The notes beneath the pieces were generated by a model that worked only from the letters and a program-made list of their open reading frames with translations, had not been told where the DNA came from and searched no databases. From contig JAHBWI010000004.1 in assembly GCA_019637075.1 (NCBI GenBank), forward strand, positions 124,001-188,000: a DNA stretch of 64,000 nucleotides, written 5' to 3'. Position 1 is the stretch's first letter. Every line of letters begins with the position of its first letter. Shown here piece after piece: positions 1 through 6,289 of this stretch. The DNA is from Nitrospiraceae bacterium (lineage in GTDB: Bacteria > Nitrospirota > Nitrospiria > Nitrospirales > Nitrospiraceae). The translations under genes and the position numbers were made by a program.

Positions 1-223
1 GTAGGAGGTAGTCGAGGGTCTTATCAGTCCAGATTCCGATATCGTGGAAGCACGCTGCGAGGTGAATCTTCTCCTTGTCTTCAGCACCGCTTATTCCCCC
101 TGCGTAGCAGAGATGGACCACTCGATAGACGTGGTTCCTATACCCAGGGAAGTCATTGCCGATGTGATCTTTGAACGCGCCGAGGATTTGCTCAACGAGC
201 GGAAGATGGCGATCAAGAGTCAT
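1..223 (-). CDS. HD-domain phosphohydrolase-like protein (partial, runs off the window start)
   Basis: Reading the minus strand from the ATG at 223 gives an uninterrupted frame of 74 codons that leaves the window at base 1. The frame contains HLAACFHDIGIWTD, with the His-Asp pair of the HD metal-dependent phosphohydrolase superfamily, preceded by YRNHVYRVVHLC, which looks like the first HD-family helix and its His. Within this superfamily the substrate cannot be told from the fragment. The ATG is the first good start after an in-frame stop further upstream (about 359); no strong ribosome site is visible. Only the N-terminal part is seen, so domain completeness cannot be judged. Confidence 0.7.
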   Translation of the reverse strand, partial: MTLDRHLPLVEQILGAFKDHIGNDFPGYRNHVYRVVHLCYAGGISGAEDKEKIHLAACFHDIGIWTDKTLDYLL

Positions 224-387
224 CAGCCGCGCCGTTCTTTCTCGTGCATCGGCAGATCGAGTGCGAACCGCATCCGGTCCGTTTTCATCGTGGTCAGTTT
301 CTACGGTTGTTGCTCCGACGCGGCACGCGAGCGGCGGGGGGAGGGCCGGCGTCGTGAGTCAGACTGCATGCGGTTGAGAGCGGCATT

Positions 388-870
388 TCATGCGTCGTGG
401 CTCAGTGTGAGCGCAAGGTAACGAACGCCCTCCACAGGATTGGGATAATACGCGTCGACTTCTCGGAACCCAAGAGAGTGGTAAAGTGATTGTGCCTCTG
501 CCATGCATGGCAAGGTGTCCAGCAATATTCGGGAATAGCCCAGTTTCTGAGCGCAGCGGATGGCCAATTCGGCCAGCCTCCTTCCCAGGCCTAGCCCACG
601 ATATTGGGTCTTCACATAGAGCCGCTTCATTTCGCAACTCTCGGTGTCCTGTTTGCGGACGGCGACACAACCAACCCACTCTCCGTTGATTCTGGCGAGC
701 AGCAAGCAGCCCCGAGGGGGCCCATAGACTCCTGGCAGGTCCGCCATTTCCTGGGAGAAGTCCTGAAAGCAGAGATCGACAGCCAAGGCTGCCGCGTATT
801 CTTCGATCAGCATTCTCCCTGCCGCATAGTCCTCTGCGCTGGCAGCTTCCGTGATTGCAGCCTGACTCAT
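388..870 (-). CDS. GNAT family N-acetyltransferase
   Basis: A 160-residue protein with the acetyl-CoA-binding signature of GNAT enzymes: RLYVKTQYRGLGLGRRLAEL (motif A, R/QxxGxG/A type) at about residues 80-100, followed by the C-terminal block with SLYHSLGFREV. It would transfer an acyl group from acyl-CoA to a small molecule or protein amine in the cytoplasm; the substrate is unknown. The frame is open further upstream to 1077, but the ATG at 870 is preceded by AAGGAA at about 7 nt and starts right before the family's first strand, so I use it. Monocistronic by appearance. Confidence 0.85.
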   Translation of the reverse strand: MSQAAITEAASAEDYAAGRMLIEEYAAALAVDLCFQDFSQEMADLPGVYGPPRGCLLLARINGEWVGCVAVRKQDTESCEMKRLYVKTQYRGLGLGRRLAELAIRCAQKLGYSRILLDTLPCMAEAQSLYHSLGFREVDAYYPNPVEGVRYLALTLSHDA

Positions 871-1067
871 AGTGATTTCCTTGGCTAAGCTGAGTTGACC
901 GGCCTGCCGTGGTTGCACCGCCCTCACTATTCCTGGGGTGGAAGGAAGAGTCAAGCTCCGTAGCATGCCGATTTCGATGAAACGCATCGTAGAGGAAAGC
1001 TGAAAGGGGAGGCTGTTTGCGAGGAGACGATCACTTGAAGTCCGCGGCTGATTCAGGGACGGGGCGT

Positions 1068-1078
1068 CACGCTTCACG
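1068..1078 (-). repeat. partial copy of the GTGAAGCGT dispersed repeat
   Basis: The minus strand reads CGTGAAGCGTG here, matching the core of the repeat found at 1831, 3671, 11539 and 13149. It lies just beyond the 3' end of the SNase-family gene. It is short, so on its own it could be chance. Confidence 0.35.
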
Positions 1079-1084
1079 CGTTGG

Positions 1085-1714
1085 CTAGCTTTTCCGCCCG
1101 AAGCCCTCCGCCGTCATCACGTCCGCCACGTTTTCCCCGTCGATGAAGACGTCGGCGAGCCTGCGACCGTAGACGTCGCGGCCGTGCAGGACGATACGGA
1201 TAGAGCCTTCGTGTAGGAGTTGTTGCAGTCGAAGCGTGGCTTCCAACCCGCCCGGTTCCGACCGTTCCGGAGCGTTGTAGCCGCGGATACGAATGCGTTC
1301 GGCGCCGTATCGCAACGTGTCGCCGTCGATGGCGCGCACCAACCGCTGCTCCAGATCGACGCCGGGCTCCGGTTGCCCGAGATGGTAATGCGGCAGAAGG
1401 CGAAAGTGGCTGGCGCGCGCCTGTGACTTTTTGGCGAAGGGGTTTTTATGTGGGCGTGGTCCGCGTTCGTGATGGCTGCGGCGATGGTGAGGGACCGTAT
1501 GTTGGGGCAACGGGCTCCGTTCCTCCGGTTTCAGCGGCCAGCAGTCGTTGCAGGAAAACGGTGTGGGATTGCCGGACGGCGCAGGAGTGTAGGTCCGCAA
1601 GTCAGACCGGCTCTCGTCGATTGCCCCGACCGCGTTGGCGGCGGGTGAGAGCGTCAACAGGCTCAGCGTGATTCGGGCCATCAAGTGTGAACACCATTGT
1701 GTGAGAGTGGACAT
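1085..1714 (-). CDS. secreted thermonuclease (SNase/TNase) family protein
   Basis: 209 residues. The N-terminus is a probable signal sequence (hydrophobic stretch about 11-29), followed by a long His/Pro/Arg-rich linker (about 40-115). The C-terminal ~90 residues are an SNase-like OB fold with VRAIDGDTLRYGAERIRIRG and YNAPERSEPGG, then GRDVYGRRLADVFIDG. These cover the Asp, Arg and Glu positions used by Ca-dependent staphylococcal-type nucleases. Start at ATG 1714 was chosen because AGGAGGA lies about 8 nt upstream; the frame itself opens earlier (1771). Likely exported and degrading nucleic acids. The basic linker is unusual and may be a poorly conserved spacer. Confidence 0.8.
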   Translation of the reverse strand: MSTLTQWCSHLMARITLSLLTLSPAANAVGAIDESRSDLRTYTPAPSGNPTPFSCNDCWPLKPEERSPLPQHTVPHHRRSHHERGPRPHKNPFAKKSQARASHFRLLPHYHLGQPEPGVDLEQRLVRAIDGDTLRYGAERIRIRGYNAPERSEPGGLEATLRLQQLLHEGSIRIVLHGRDVYGRRLADVFIDGENVADVMTAEGFGRKS

Positions 1715-1830
1715 GAAGCAGGTCCTCCTGCCTCGGTGCAAAGCAGGCTTCGTGCCACCGCGATTCTCCACCCGCGTAACGTTGACAGCATGGAAAACGG
1801 CGTGCTGAAATAGCTCGTCTTTCGTCGTTC

Positions 1831-1891
1831 GTGAAGCGTATCTCGTTCATACGTGGGTTCCGCGAGATACGAAATGCGAACCACGCTTCAC
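1831..1891. repeat. inverted pair of GTGAAGCGTATCTCG repeat halves
   Basis: GTGAAGCGTATCTCG occurs at 1831-1845. Its reverse-complement pieces follow as CGAGATACG at 1863-1871 and CACGCTTCAC at 1882-1891. This makes a split palindrome directly upstream of the small gene at 1919. The same motif recurs at 3671, 11539 and 13149. No transposase is associated, so this is a short non-autonomous dispersed repeat rather than an insertion sequence. Confidence 0.65.
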
Positions 1892-1918
1892 TTTTGATGG
1901 CCCACGGAGGTTCAACCA

Positions 1919-2149
1919 ATGGATATGTTTGGAAAAGTCGGCCTGGTCGAAGTGCCGATCTTGATCGCGCCGGACCAGAAGCTCTGGCTGGATAAGATGA
2001 TCAAAGAAGGCAAGATCGCGGTGCCGCCCGGCGGAACGCTGGAAAAGGGCTCGCTCTATTCGATGTTTATCCGCATGCTCCTGCACAACGCGATGGAAGA
2101 ACAGAAGAGGCAGGAGGCGATGGATATGGACGACGAGGATGACGAGTAG
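1919..2149 (+). CDS. small conserved-type hypothetical protein, acidic C-terminus
   Basis: 76 residues starting at ATG 1919 with a good GGAGG site 8-9 nt upstream. I do not recognise a family. The first two thirds look globular or helical (for example LWLDKMIKEGKIAVPPGG), and the tail is strongly acidic (MDMDDEDDE). No signal peptide or membrane segment. The 16-bp sequence AGGCAGGAGGCGATGG is present twice, at 2108-2123 inside the gene and at 2148-2163 across its stop codon, suggesting local slippage or duplication at the 3' end. A strong hairpin at 2232 follows. Confidence 0.75.
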   Translation: MDMFGKVGLVEVPILIAPDQKLWLDKMIKEGKIAVPPGGTLEKGSLYSMFIRMLLHNAMEEQKRQEAMDMDDEDDE

Positions 2150-2231
2150 GCAGGAGGCGATGGGGCATCCTGCGTCGTTTCTGAAGCGCTGATTCAGCCT
2201 GTCTCGACGGCAAGACTGTATCCAAAGAGAA

Positions 2232-2268
2232 GGGGCCCGTATCCGAAGGGATACGGGCCCCATTGTTT
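2232..2268. terminator. strong hairpin terminator between convergent genes
   Basis: GGGGCCCGTATCC (2232-2244) and GGATACGGGCCCC (2249-2261) form a perfect 13-bp stem with a GAAG tetraloop, followed on the plus strand by ATTGTTT. It lies between the 3' ends of the plus-strand small gene and minus-strand hemL, so it may terminate both. The U-tract is weak. Confidence 0.75.
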
Positions 2269-2295
2269 CGGAAACCACGCTTCATGAAATACGAA

Positions 2296-3585
2296 CTACG
2301 CGCTCAGCGATTTGAAGGCGGCCTGTGCTGCCTTGACGGTTCGCTCGATGTCCTTCGGTGTATGTGCCAGGGACATGAAGGCCGCTTCGAATTGGGATGG
2401 GGCAAAGTAGATTCCCGCCTCCAGCATCTGGTGGAAGAACTTCGCGTAGGCCTTCGTATCCGACTTCTTCGCCGTGGTCCAATCCACGATCGGCCCTTCT
2501 GAGAAGAACGCGCCCATCATCGAGCCGACCCTGGTTTGCGTAAGGGGCACACCGGCTTTCTTCGCCGCCTTACCCAATCCGTCTGCTAAGACCTTGGACC
2601 GCTCCTCCAATTGATCATAGGCACCCTTGCCCTTGAGTCGCTTGAGGGTTTCGATGCCGGCCGTGACGGCCAACGGATTTCCCGAGAGCGTGCCCGCCTG
2701 GTAGACCGGTCCTGAGGGGGCGATCATCTTCATGATGTCTTTGCTGCCGCCGTAGGCTCCGACCGGCAGACCGCCGCCGATGATCTTGCCGAGCACCGTG
2801 AGGTCTGGGGTGATGCCATAGAGTGTCTGGGCTCCACCGTACTGGACGCGGAAGCCGGAAATCACTTCGTCGAAAATCAGCACCATCCCGTGCGCGTCGG
2901 TGAGTTTGCGCAGGCCCTGCAGGAACTCGGGGTTCGGGGGGACGACGCCCATGTTGCCGGCGATCGGCTCGACGATTAGGGCCGCCAGGTGGCGGTAATG
3001 CTGCTTGATCAGCTTTTCGAGCGTGGCGAGGTCGTTGTAAGGCGCGGTCAGGGTGTGTTTGGTGAAGTCTTCGGGCACGCCGGGACAATCGGGAATGCCC
3101 AGCGTGGCCAGGCCCGAGCCCGCCTTCGCCAGCAGGTAGTCGCTGTGGCCGTGGTAGCAGCCTTCAAACTTCACGATGCCGTCGCGCTTCGTATAGGCAC
3201 GGGCCACCCTGATGGCGCTCATGACCGCTTCGGTGCCGGAGCTGACCAGCCGCACTTGCTCCATGGAGGGTAGGGCTTCCTTGACCATCATGGCGAGACG
3301 GATTTCTAATTCGGTCGGCGCGCCATAACTCGTGCCCTGCGCCGCCGCCTGTTGAATGGCTTTGGTGACGGTGGCGGGAGCATGCCCCAAGATCATCGGT
3401 CCCCAGGAAAGGACGTAGTCGATGTAGCTGTTCCCATCGGCGTCATAGAGCTTGGCGCCCTTGGCCCGTTCGATGAAGCGCGGAGTGCCGCCCACCGAGC
3501 GAAACGCCCGAACCGGACTATTGACCCCGCCGGGGATGACCTGTTGCGCCTCCGCAAACAATTGTTCAGAACGTTGTGTTTTCAT
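2296..3585 (-). CDS. hemL: glutamate-1-semialdehyde 2,1-aminomutase
   Basis: 429 residues, the usual family length. This PLP enzyme converts glutamate-1-semialdehyde to 5-aminolevulinate in the C5 route of tetrapyrrole synthesis. The class III aminotransferase features are complete: VNSPVRAFRSVGG near the N-terminus, SSGTEAVMSAIRVARA around 115-130, FDEVISGFRVQYGG around 238-251, and the PLP lysine in VLGKIIGGGLPVGAYGG at about K267. The start codon at 3585 is preceded by GGAAGAGG. It stands alone on the minus strand and ends at the hairpin near 2240. A haem/tetrapyrrole need fits an organism with cytochromes (see the cytochrome c at 30.5 kb). Confidence 0.97.
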   Translation of the reverse strand: MKTQRSEQLFAEAQQVIPGGVNSPVRAFRSVGGTPRFIERAKGAKLYDADGNSYIDYVLSWGPMILGHAPATVTKAIQQAAAQGTSYGAPTELEIRLAMMVKEALPSMEQVRLVSSGTEAVMSAIRVARAYTKRDGIVKFEGCYHGHSDYLLAKAGSGLATLGIPDCPGVPEDFTKHTLTAPYNDLATLEKLIKQHYRHLAALIVEPIAGNMGVVPPNPEFLQGLRKLTDAHGMVLIFDEVISGFRVQYGGAQTLYGITPDLTVLGKIIGGGLPVGAYGGSKDIMKMIAPSGPVYQAGTLSGNPLAVTAGIETLKRLKGKGAYDQLEERSKVLADGLGKAAKKAGVPLTQTRVGSMMGAFFSEGPIVDWTTAKKSDTKAYAKFFHQMLEAGIYFAPSQFEAAFMSLAHTPKDIERTVKAAQAAFKSLSA

Positions 3586-3949
3586 AGACCTCTTCCGTGA
3601 AGACGTGGGTGGGGCGACAAACTAGCATGCGACTCTGGGAGCGTCAATCGGGTGGACAAGAAGGTTATTCGTGAAGCGTCTCTCGACAATAGCAAAGAGC
3701 GAGCGGCGTGTAGCTGATGGCATAAGCCGCGTTCTGTTTTCATCTCCGAGCTATGCGGTATAGGCCATGAGCGATACGCCCTCCCCGCTCCGTATTTATT
3801 TGGATACGAATCCCCAACCAATCGGATACACCTCGATGGAGTCCATAGAACCTCGCAGAAATTTCAGTTGAAAATGTGACGACTTACAACGACTCACGAC
3901 ATGGCGCAGGTCTTGCTGAGTCTCCTGCTGTCACACGTAGGGGGAAGCC
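3586..3949. other. intergenic region with one dispersed repeat
   Basis: 364 bases between divergently transcribed hemL and the small gene at 3950. It must hold both promoters, but I cannot assign boxes with confidence. It contains a copy of the GTGAAGCGT repeat at 3671. I see no coding potential with a plausible start and ribosome site. Confidence 0.6.
3669..3689 (+). repeat. dispersed repeat copy (GTGAAGCGTCTCTCGACA)
   Basis: TTCGTGAAGCGTCTCTCGACAA here is the same as the sequence at 11537-11556, inside the first M16 peptidase gene, for at least 18 bases. It is related to the copies at 1831 and 13149, where A replaces C at one position. Here it lies in intergenic DNA upstream of hemL. Confidence 0.65.
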
Positions 3950-4180
3950 ATGAAAGTCATCTGTGCCTGGTGTCAAAGCGAAGGTCGTCCGGCCCTGGTT
4001 CAGGAGAAAGCTCCGTTCTGGGATGCCCGGGAAACCCACAGCATCTGCACTCATCACCTTGCGCAGATGAGCAGCCGACGGGCCTCTTCAGTCCCCTCGG
4101 CTGATGAACGGACGAGGAACCACCGAGAGTCCTTCCTCCACTCGTACTTCCACCGCAAACCGGCCGTCTGCACCGAGTAG
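3950..4180 (+). CDS. small CxxC...CxxH protein, copy 1
   Basis: 76 residues; ATG at 3950 with GGGGGAAG just upstream. The N-terminus MKVICAWCQSEG carries a CxxC pair, and THSICTHHLAQM carries a CxxH pair about 25 residues later, a likely single zinc-binding site. The C-terminal half (after about residue 42) is Ser/Arg-rich and unlike copy 2. The first ~40 residues align with the protein starting at 4451. I recognise the pattern as a recurring tiny-protein type but know of no established function. Confidence 0.7.
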   Translation: MKVICAWCQSEGRPALVQEKAPFWDARETHSICTHHLAQMSSRRASSVPSADERTRNHRESFLHSYFHRKPAVCTE

Positions 4181-4450
4181 CCACGCGCCTCTCTCCCCGT
4201 ACGACAGGATCGCTTCTCGAAATCTAGTTTCATGTCCCGCCGGCTGTCAGACATTTCCCTGCAGACAAAAAGCGTCAACTAGAGCCGGAATGTCACGGTT
4301 TCTCGACGATCCTCCCGGAGTGCGATCAGGAGGGGATTCCTATCCTCTTGAATGTGCGAACTTTTTGGATGTCGGGCCAAGCGGAACTACGGTGGTGCGA
4401 CTCTTGCGATCTTCCGGCGGCATGGCTGCAATGGGTCAACGGGGGGCACT

Positions 4451-4687
4451 GTGAAGGTCCTGTGCGCGTGGTGTGTCCGAGAGGGCAAACCTGCTTTTCT
4501 CCGAGACAAGGCGCCGCTCGATGACCCGAGTGAAACCCACGGCCTCTGTGGAAACCACTTCAAGTCACTCAGCTCAGGCGTCGGCAGCTGCGTGCATTGG
4601 ACCACTCACCTGAACCCGTTTCTGCACGACCTCTATTGGGGCGTGAATTGGTGGGTGCAGCGGTGGGTCGGTCTGCTCCGATTCTAG
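4451..4687 (+). CDS. small CxxC...CxxH protein, copy 2
   Basis: 78 residues from a GTG at 4451 preceded by a G-rich site. MKVLCAWCVREGKPAF matches copy 1 (MKVICAWCQSEGRPAL), and the second metal-ligand pair is retained in THGLCGNHFKSL. The C-terminal part differs: it is rich in Trp and hydrophobics (YWGVNWWVQRWVGLL) and might associate with a membrane. The frame is open upstream to 4352, but similarity to copy 1 fixes the start. The pair looks like a tandem duplication with diverged tails. Confidence 0.75.
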   Translation: MKVLCAWCVREGKPAFLRDKAPLDDPSETHGLCGNHFKSLSSGVGSCVHWTTHLNPFLHDLYWGVNWWVQRWVGLLRF

Positions 4688-4742
4688 AAGCAATCTCGGC
4701 CTGCGCCGGTGACCGACCTCATCCGATCTACCCGCGACCGGC

Positions 4743-5150
4743 CTAACCCAATTTCCCGCCCAAGAGTTTCAATCCCTGCTCCAGCAGCTTGGAGTCCGGT
4801 AGCTTTCCATCCGGCGTCAGCTTGTCGATAAGGCCGGGAAGGAGATCGGCCAGCTGGCCGCCGGCAACGTCCGGGCTGACTCCGGCTTTCCCCGCCAATT
4901 GTTTCACGAGATCGCTGCCCAGCCCCTGCTGAATTTGGTCCGCGGAGATCGGGAGATTCTTCCCCGTGCTCACCCAGGAGTTGACGATCTCGCCCAACCC
5001 GTTCTTTTGAAAGGCCTGGACGAGGCCCGCGAGACCGCCGACGGAGCTATTCTGGCCCAAGAGCCCGACGAGGGCTTGCATCAGGGGATGCTCTTTACCT
5101 CCGCCCATCATGCCGGCCGCTGCCTGTCCGAGCTGATCCATGAGTCCCAT
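4743..5150 (-). CDS. YidB family (DUF937) protein
   Basis: 135 residues, starting at ATG 5150 with a perfect AAGGAGGG site. Gly/Leu-rich with the family pattern: MGLMDQLGQAAAGMMGG, then GGLAGLVQAFQKNGLGEIVNSWV and GKNLPISADQIQQGLGSD around 60-85, and a C-terminal KLLEQGLKLLGGKLG. This is the YidB/DUF937 fold seen in many proteobacteria; its function is not established. No signal peptide or classical membrane helix. Same strand as the barstar/RNase pair, but 36 bases separate them and the strong ribosome site suggests independent translation. Confidence 0.85.
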   Translation of the reverse strand: MGLMDQLGQAAAGMMGGGKEHPLMQALVGLLGQNSSVGGLAGLVQAFQKNGLGEIVNSWVSTGKNLPISADQIQQGLGSDLVKQLAGKAGVSPDVAGGQLADLLPGLIDKLTPDGKLPDSKLLEQGLKLLGGKLG

Positions 5151-5186
5151 ACGTTCCCTCCTTCTGCATGGAGAAGTGTATTGTGT

Positions 5187-5720
5187 TTATCGCTTGCGTG
5201 GGCCAGCTGCCCGCCCAGCCTGTTGTTTCTTGGCGCTCACCTCCAGCAGGAGCGGCGGCACCAGCCAGTTGCGGCGTTTGCTCTTATGCCGTTCGGAGAC
5301 GGCAAGCACGGTGTGAAACGGCAAGCCCGCGCCGTTGGCTTCGTCCCGGTGGCTGCTCCAGCCTTCTCCCGCTTCCGTCAGGATCTCGATGAAGGTTTGG
5401 TAATCGTCCTCTTCATCCGGCTTCGCCAACAGCTGGTCTGCGTCGGTCACGACGACGACGTAGCCCTTGGCCGGCAACCATTCCAGATCGATGAGGCATT
5501 CCTCGAGTGCATCCCAGTTGTGACCGAAATAATCTGGGAACGACAGGATTCTGGCGAATTCGGAGAGCAACCCGGCCTTGGTCTTACACTTGGCGCCCGA
5601 GACGGTTTTGAGCAGGAATCCGGAGGGCAGCGACAGGAGCGTTTCCGGCTTGTCTTGTTCCCCATGGACCAGCAAGTGGGCCCAGGGTTGTTTGGTCGAT
5701 TGCAGGACGGTCGTGGGCAT
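5187..5720 (-). CDS. barstar family ribonuclease inhibitor
   Basis: 177 residues, longer than B. amyloliquefaciens barstar (about 90). The core barstar signature is FPDYFGHNWDALEECLIDLEW at about 60-80, followed by YVVVVTDADQLL. In this family the acidic face binds and blocks a barnase-type RNase in the cytoplasm. It begins 6 bases after the stop of a barnase/T1-type RNase gene, which gives the cognate partner. The C-terminus is extended with a basic tail (AGRAAGPRKR). The combination strongly supports an enzyme-immunity pair. Confidence 0.88.
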   Translation of the reverse strand: MPTTVLQSTKQPWAHLLVHGEQDKPETLLSLPSGFLLKTVSGAKCKTKAGLLSEFARILSFPDYFGHNWDALEECLIDLEWLPAKGYVVVVTDADQLLAKPDEEDDYQTFIEILTEAGEGWSSHRDEANGAGLPFHTVLAVSERHKSKRRNWLVPPLLLEVSAKKQQAGRAAGPRKR

Positions 5721-5726
5721 GGAACC

Positions 5727-6200
5727 TCAATTCATCGGGATAAACGTCTTGTAGTGGTCGCCGGTGTAATAGGCTTTCCCGGTCCGCTGGTCGATCACGA
5801 TCCGCTCAGCCCCGCGATTCTTCCCCGGCACTTTAGGGTGGACGTCGTACTCGCGATAGGAACCACGGGGCAAACGGCGCTCACGATTCTGAAACGTGCG
5901 ACCGCCGACATAGCCGGGGACCGGCTCGCCCTTGCGGGCCTCGATCAGTTGCAGCGTTTCCCGCGCGACGCCTGGGATCGCGCCGTTCGCAGCGGGGGCC
6001 AGACTGTCGCGAGCTTTCGGTTGGGAAGCGGTCGCTTGCGAGGCGGTCGATGAAGCGGTCGCGGCGTCGGTTGGTGTGACGAGGATGGGGGACGCTTCCT
6101 GCAGCGCCGGAGCCGCTTCGGCTACAAGGCTGATCCCCGCGCAGGCGAAGATCACGCCCAGGAGCAGCAGGACTATTCTGGTGGCGCATCGGATAGACAT
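5727..6200 (-). CDS. secreted barnase-type (N1/T1 family) ribonuclease
   Basis: 157 residues. The signal peptide is about 1-30 (RIVLLLLGVIFACAGISLVAEA), followed by a Ser/Thr/Ala-rich spacer to ~75 and a compact RNase domain. By eye the barnase catalytic triad is present: Glu in SYREYDV (E117), Arg in GAERIVI (R133) and His in YTGDHYKTF (H149). YVGGRTFQNRERRLP matches the family's substrate-site region. It would cleave RNA after guanine outside the cell or in the periplasm. The next gene encodes a barstar-type inhibitor, so self-protection is built into the operon. Confidence 0.88.
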   Translation of the reverse strand: MSIRCATRIVLLLLGVIFACAGISLVAEAAPALQEASPILVTPTDAATASSTASQATASQPKARDSLAPAANGAIPGVARETLQLIEARKGEPVPGYVGGRTFQNRERRLPRGSYREYDVHPKVPGKNRGAERIVIDQRTGKAYYTGDHYKTFIPMN

Positions 6201-6289
6201 GATCGCTGTGCGGCACAGTCGACGAAAACCCTAGCATGCCCTTTCGGTAGGGGTCAACGCTGCTTCCCCGTCACGACGCCGCAACTCCT

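Noticed and set aside
2108-2163. 16-bp direct repeat as a possible attachment site or CRISPR-like unit.
   Set aside because: Only two copies 40 bases apart, one of them inside a gene and the other across its stop; no integrase or cas genes. It is best seen as local slippage.
4899-6053. A 384-codon plus-strand frame over the YidB, barstar and RNase genes.
   Set aside because: The three minus-strand genes have clear family motifs and ribosome sites; this is their shadow.
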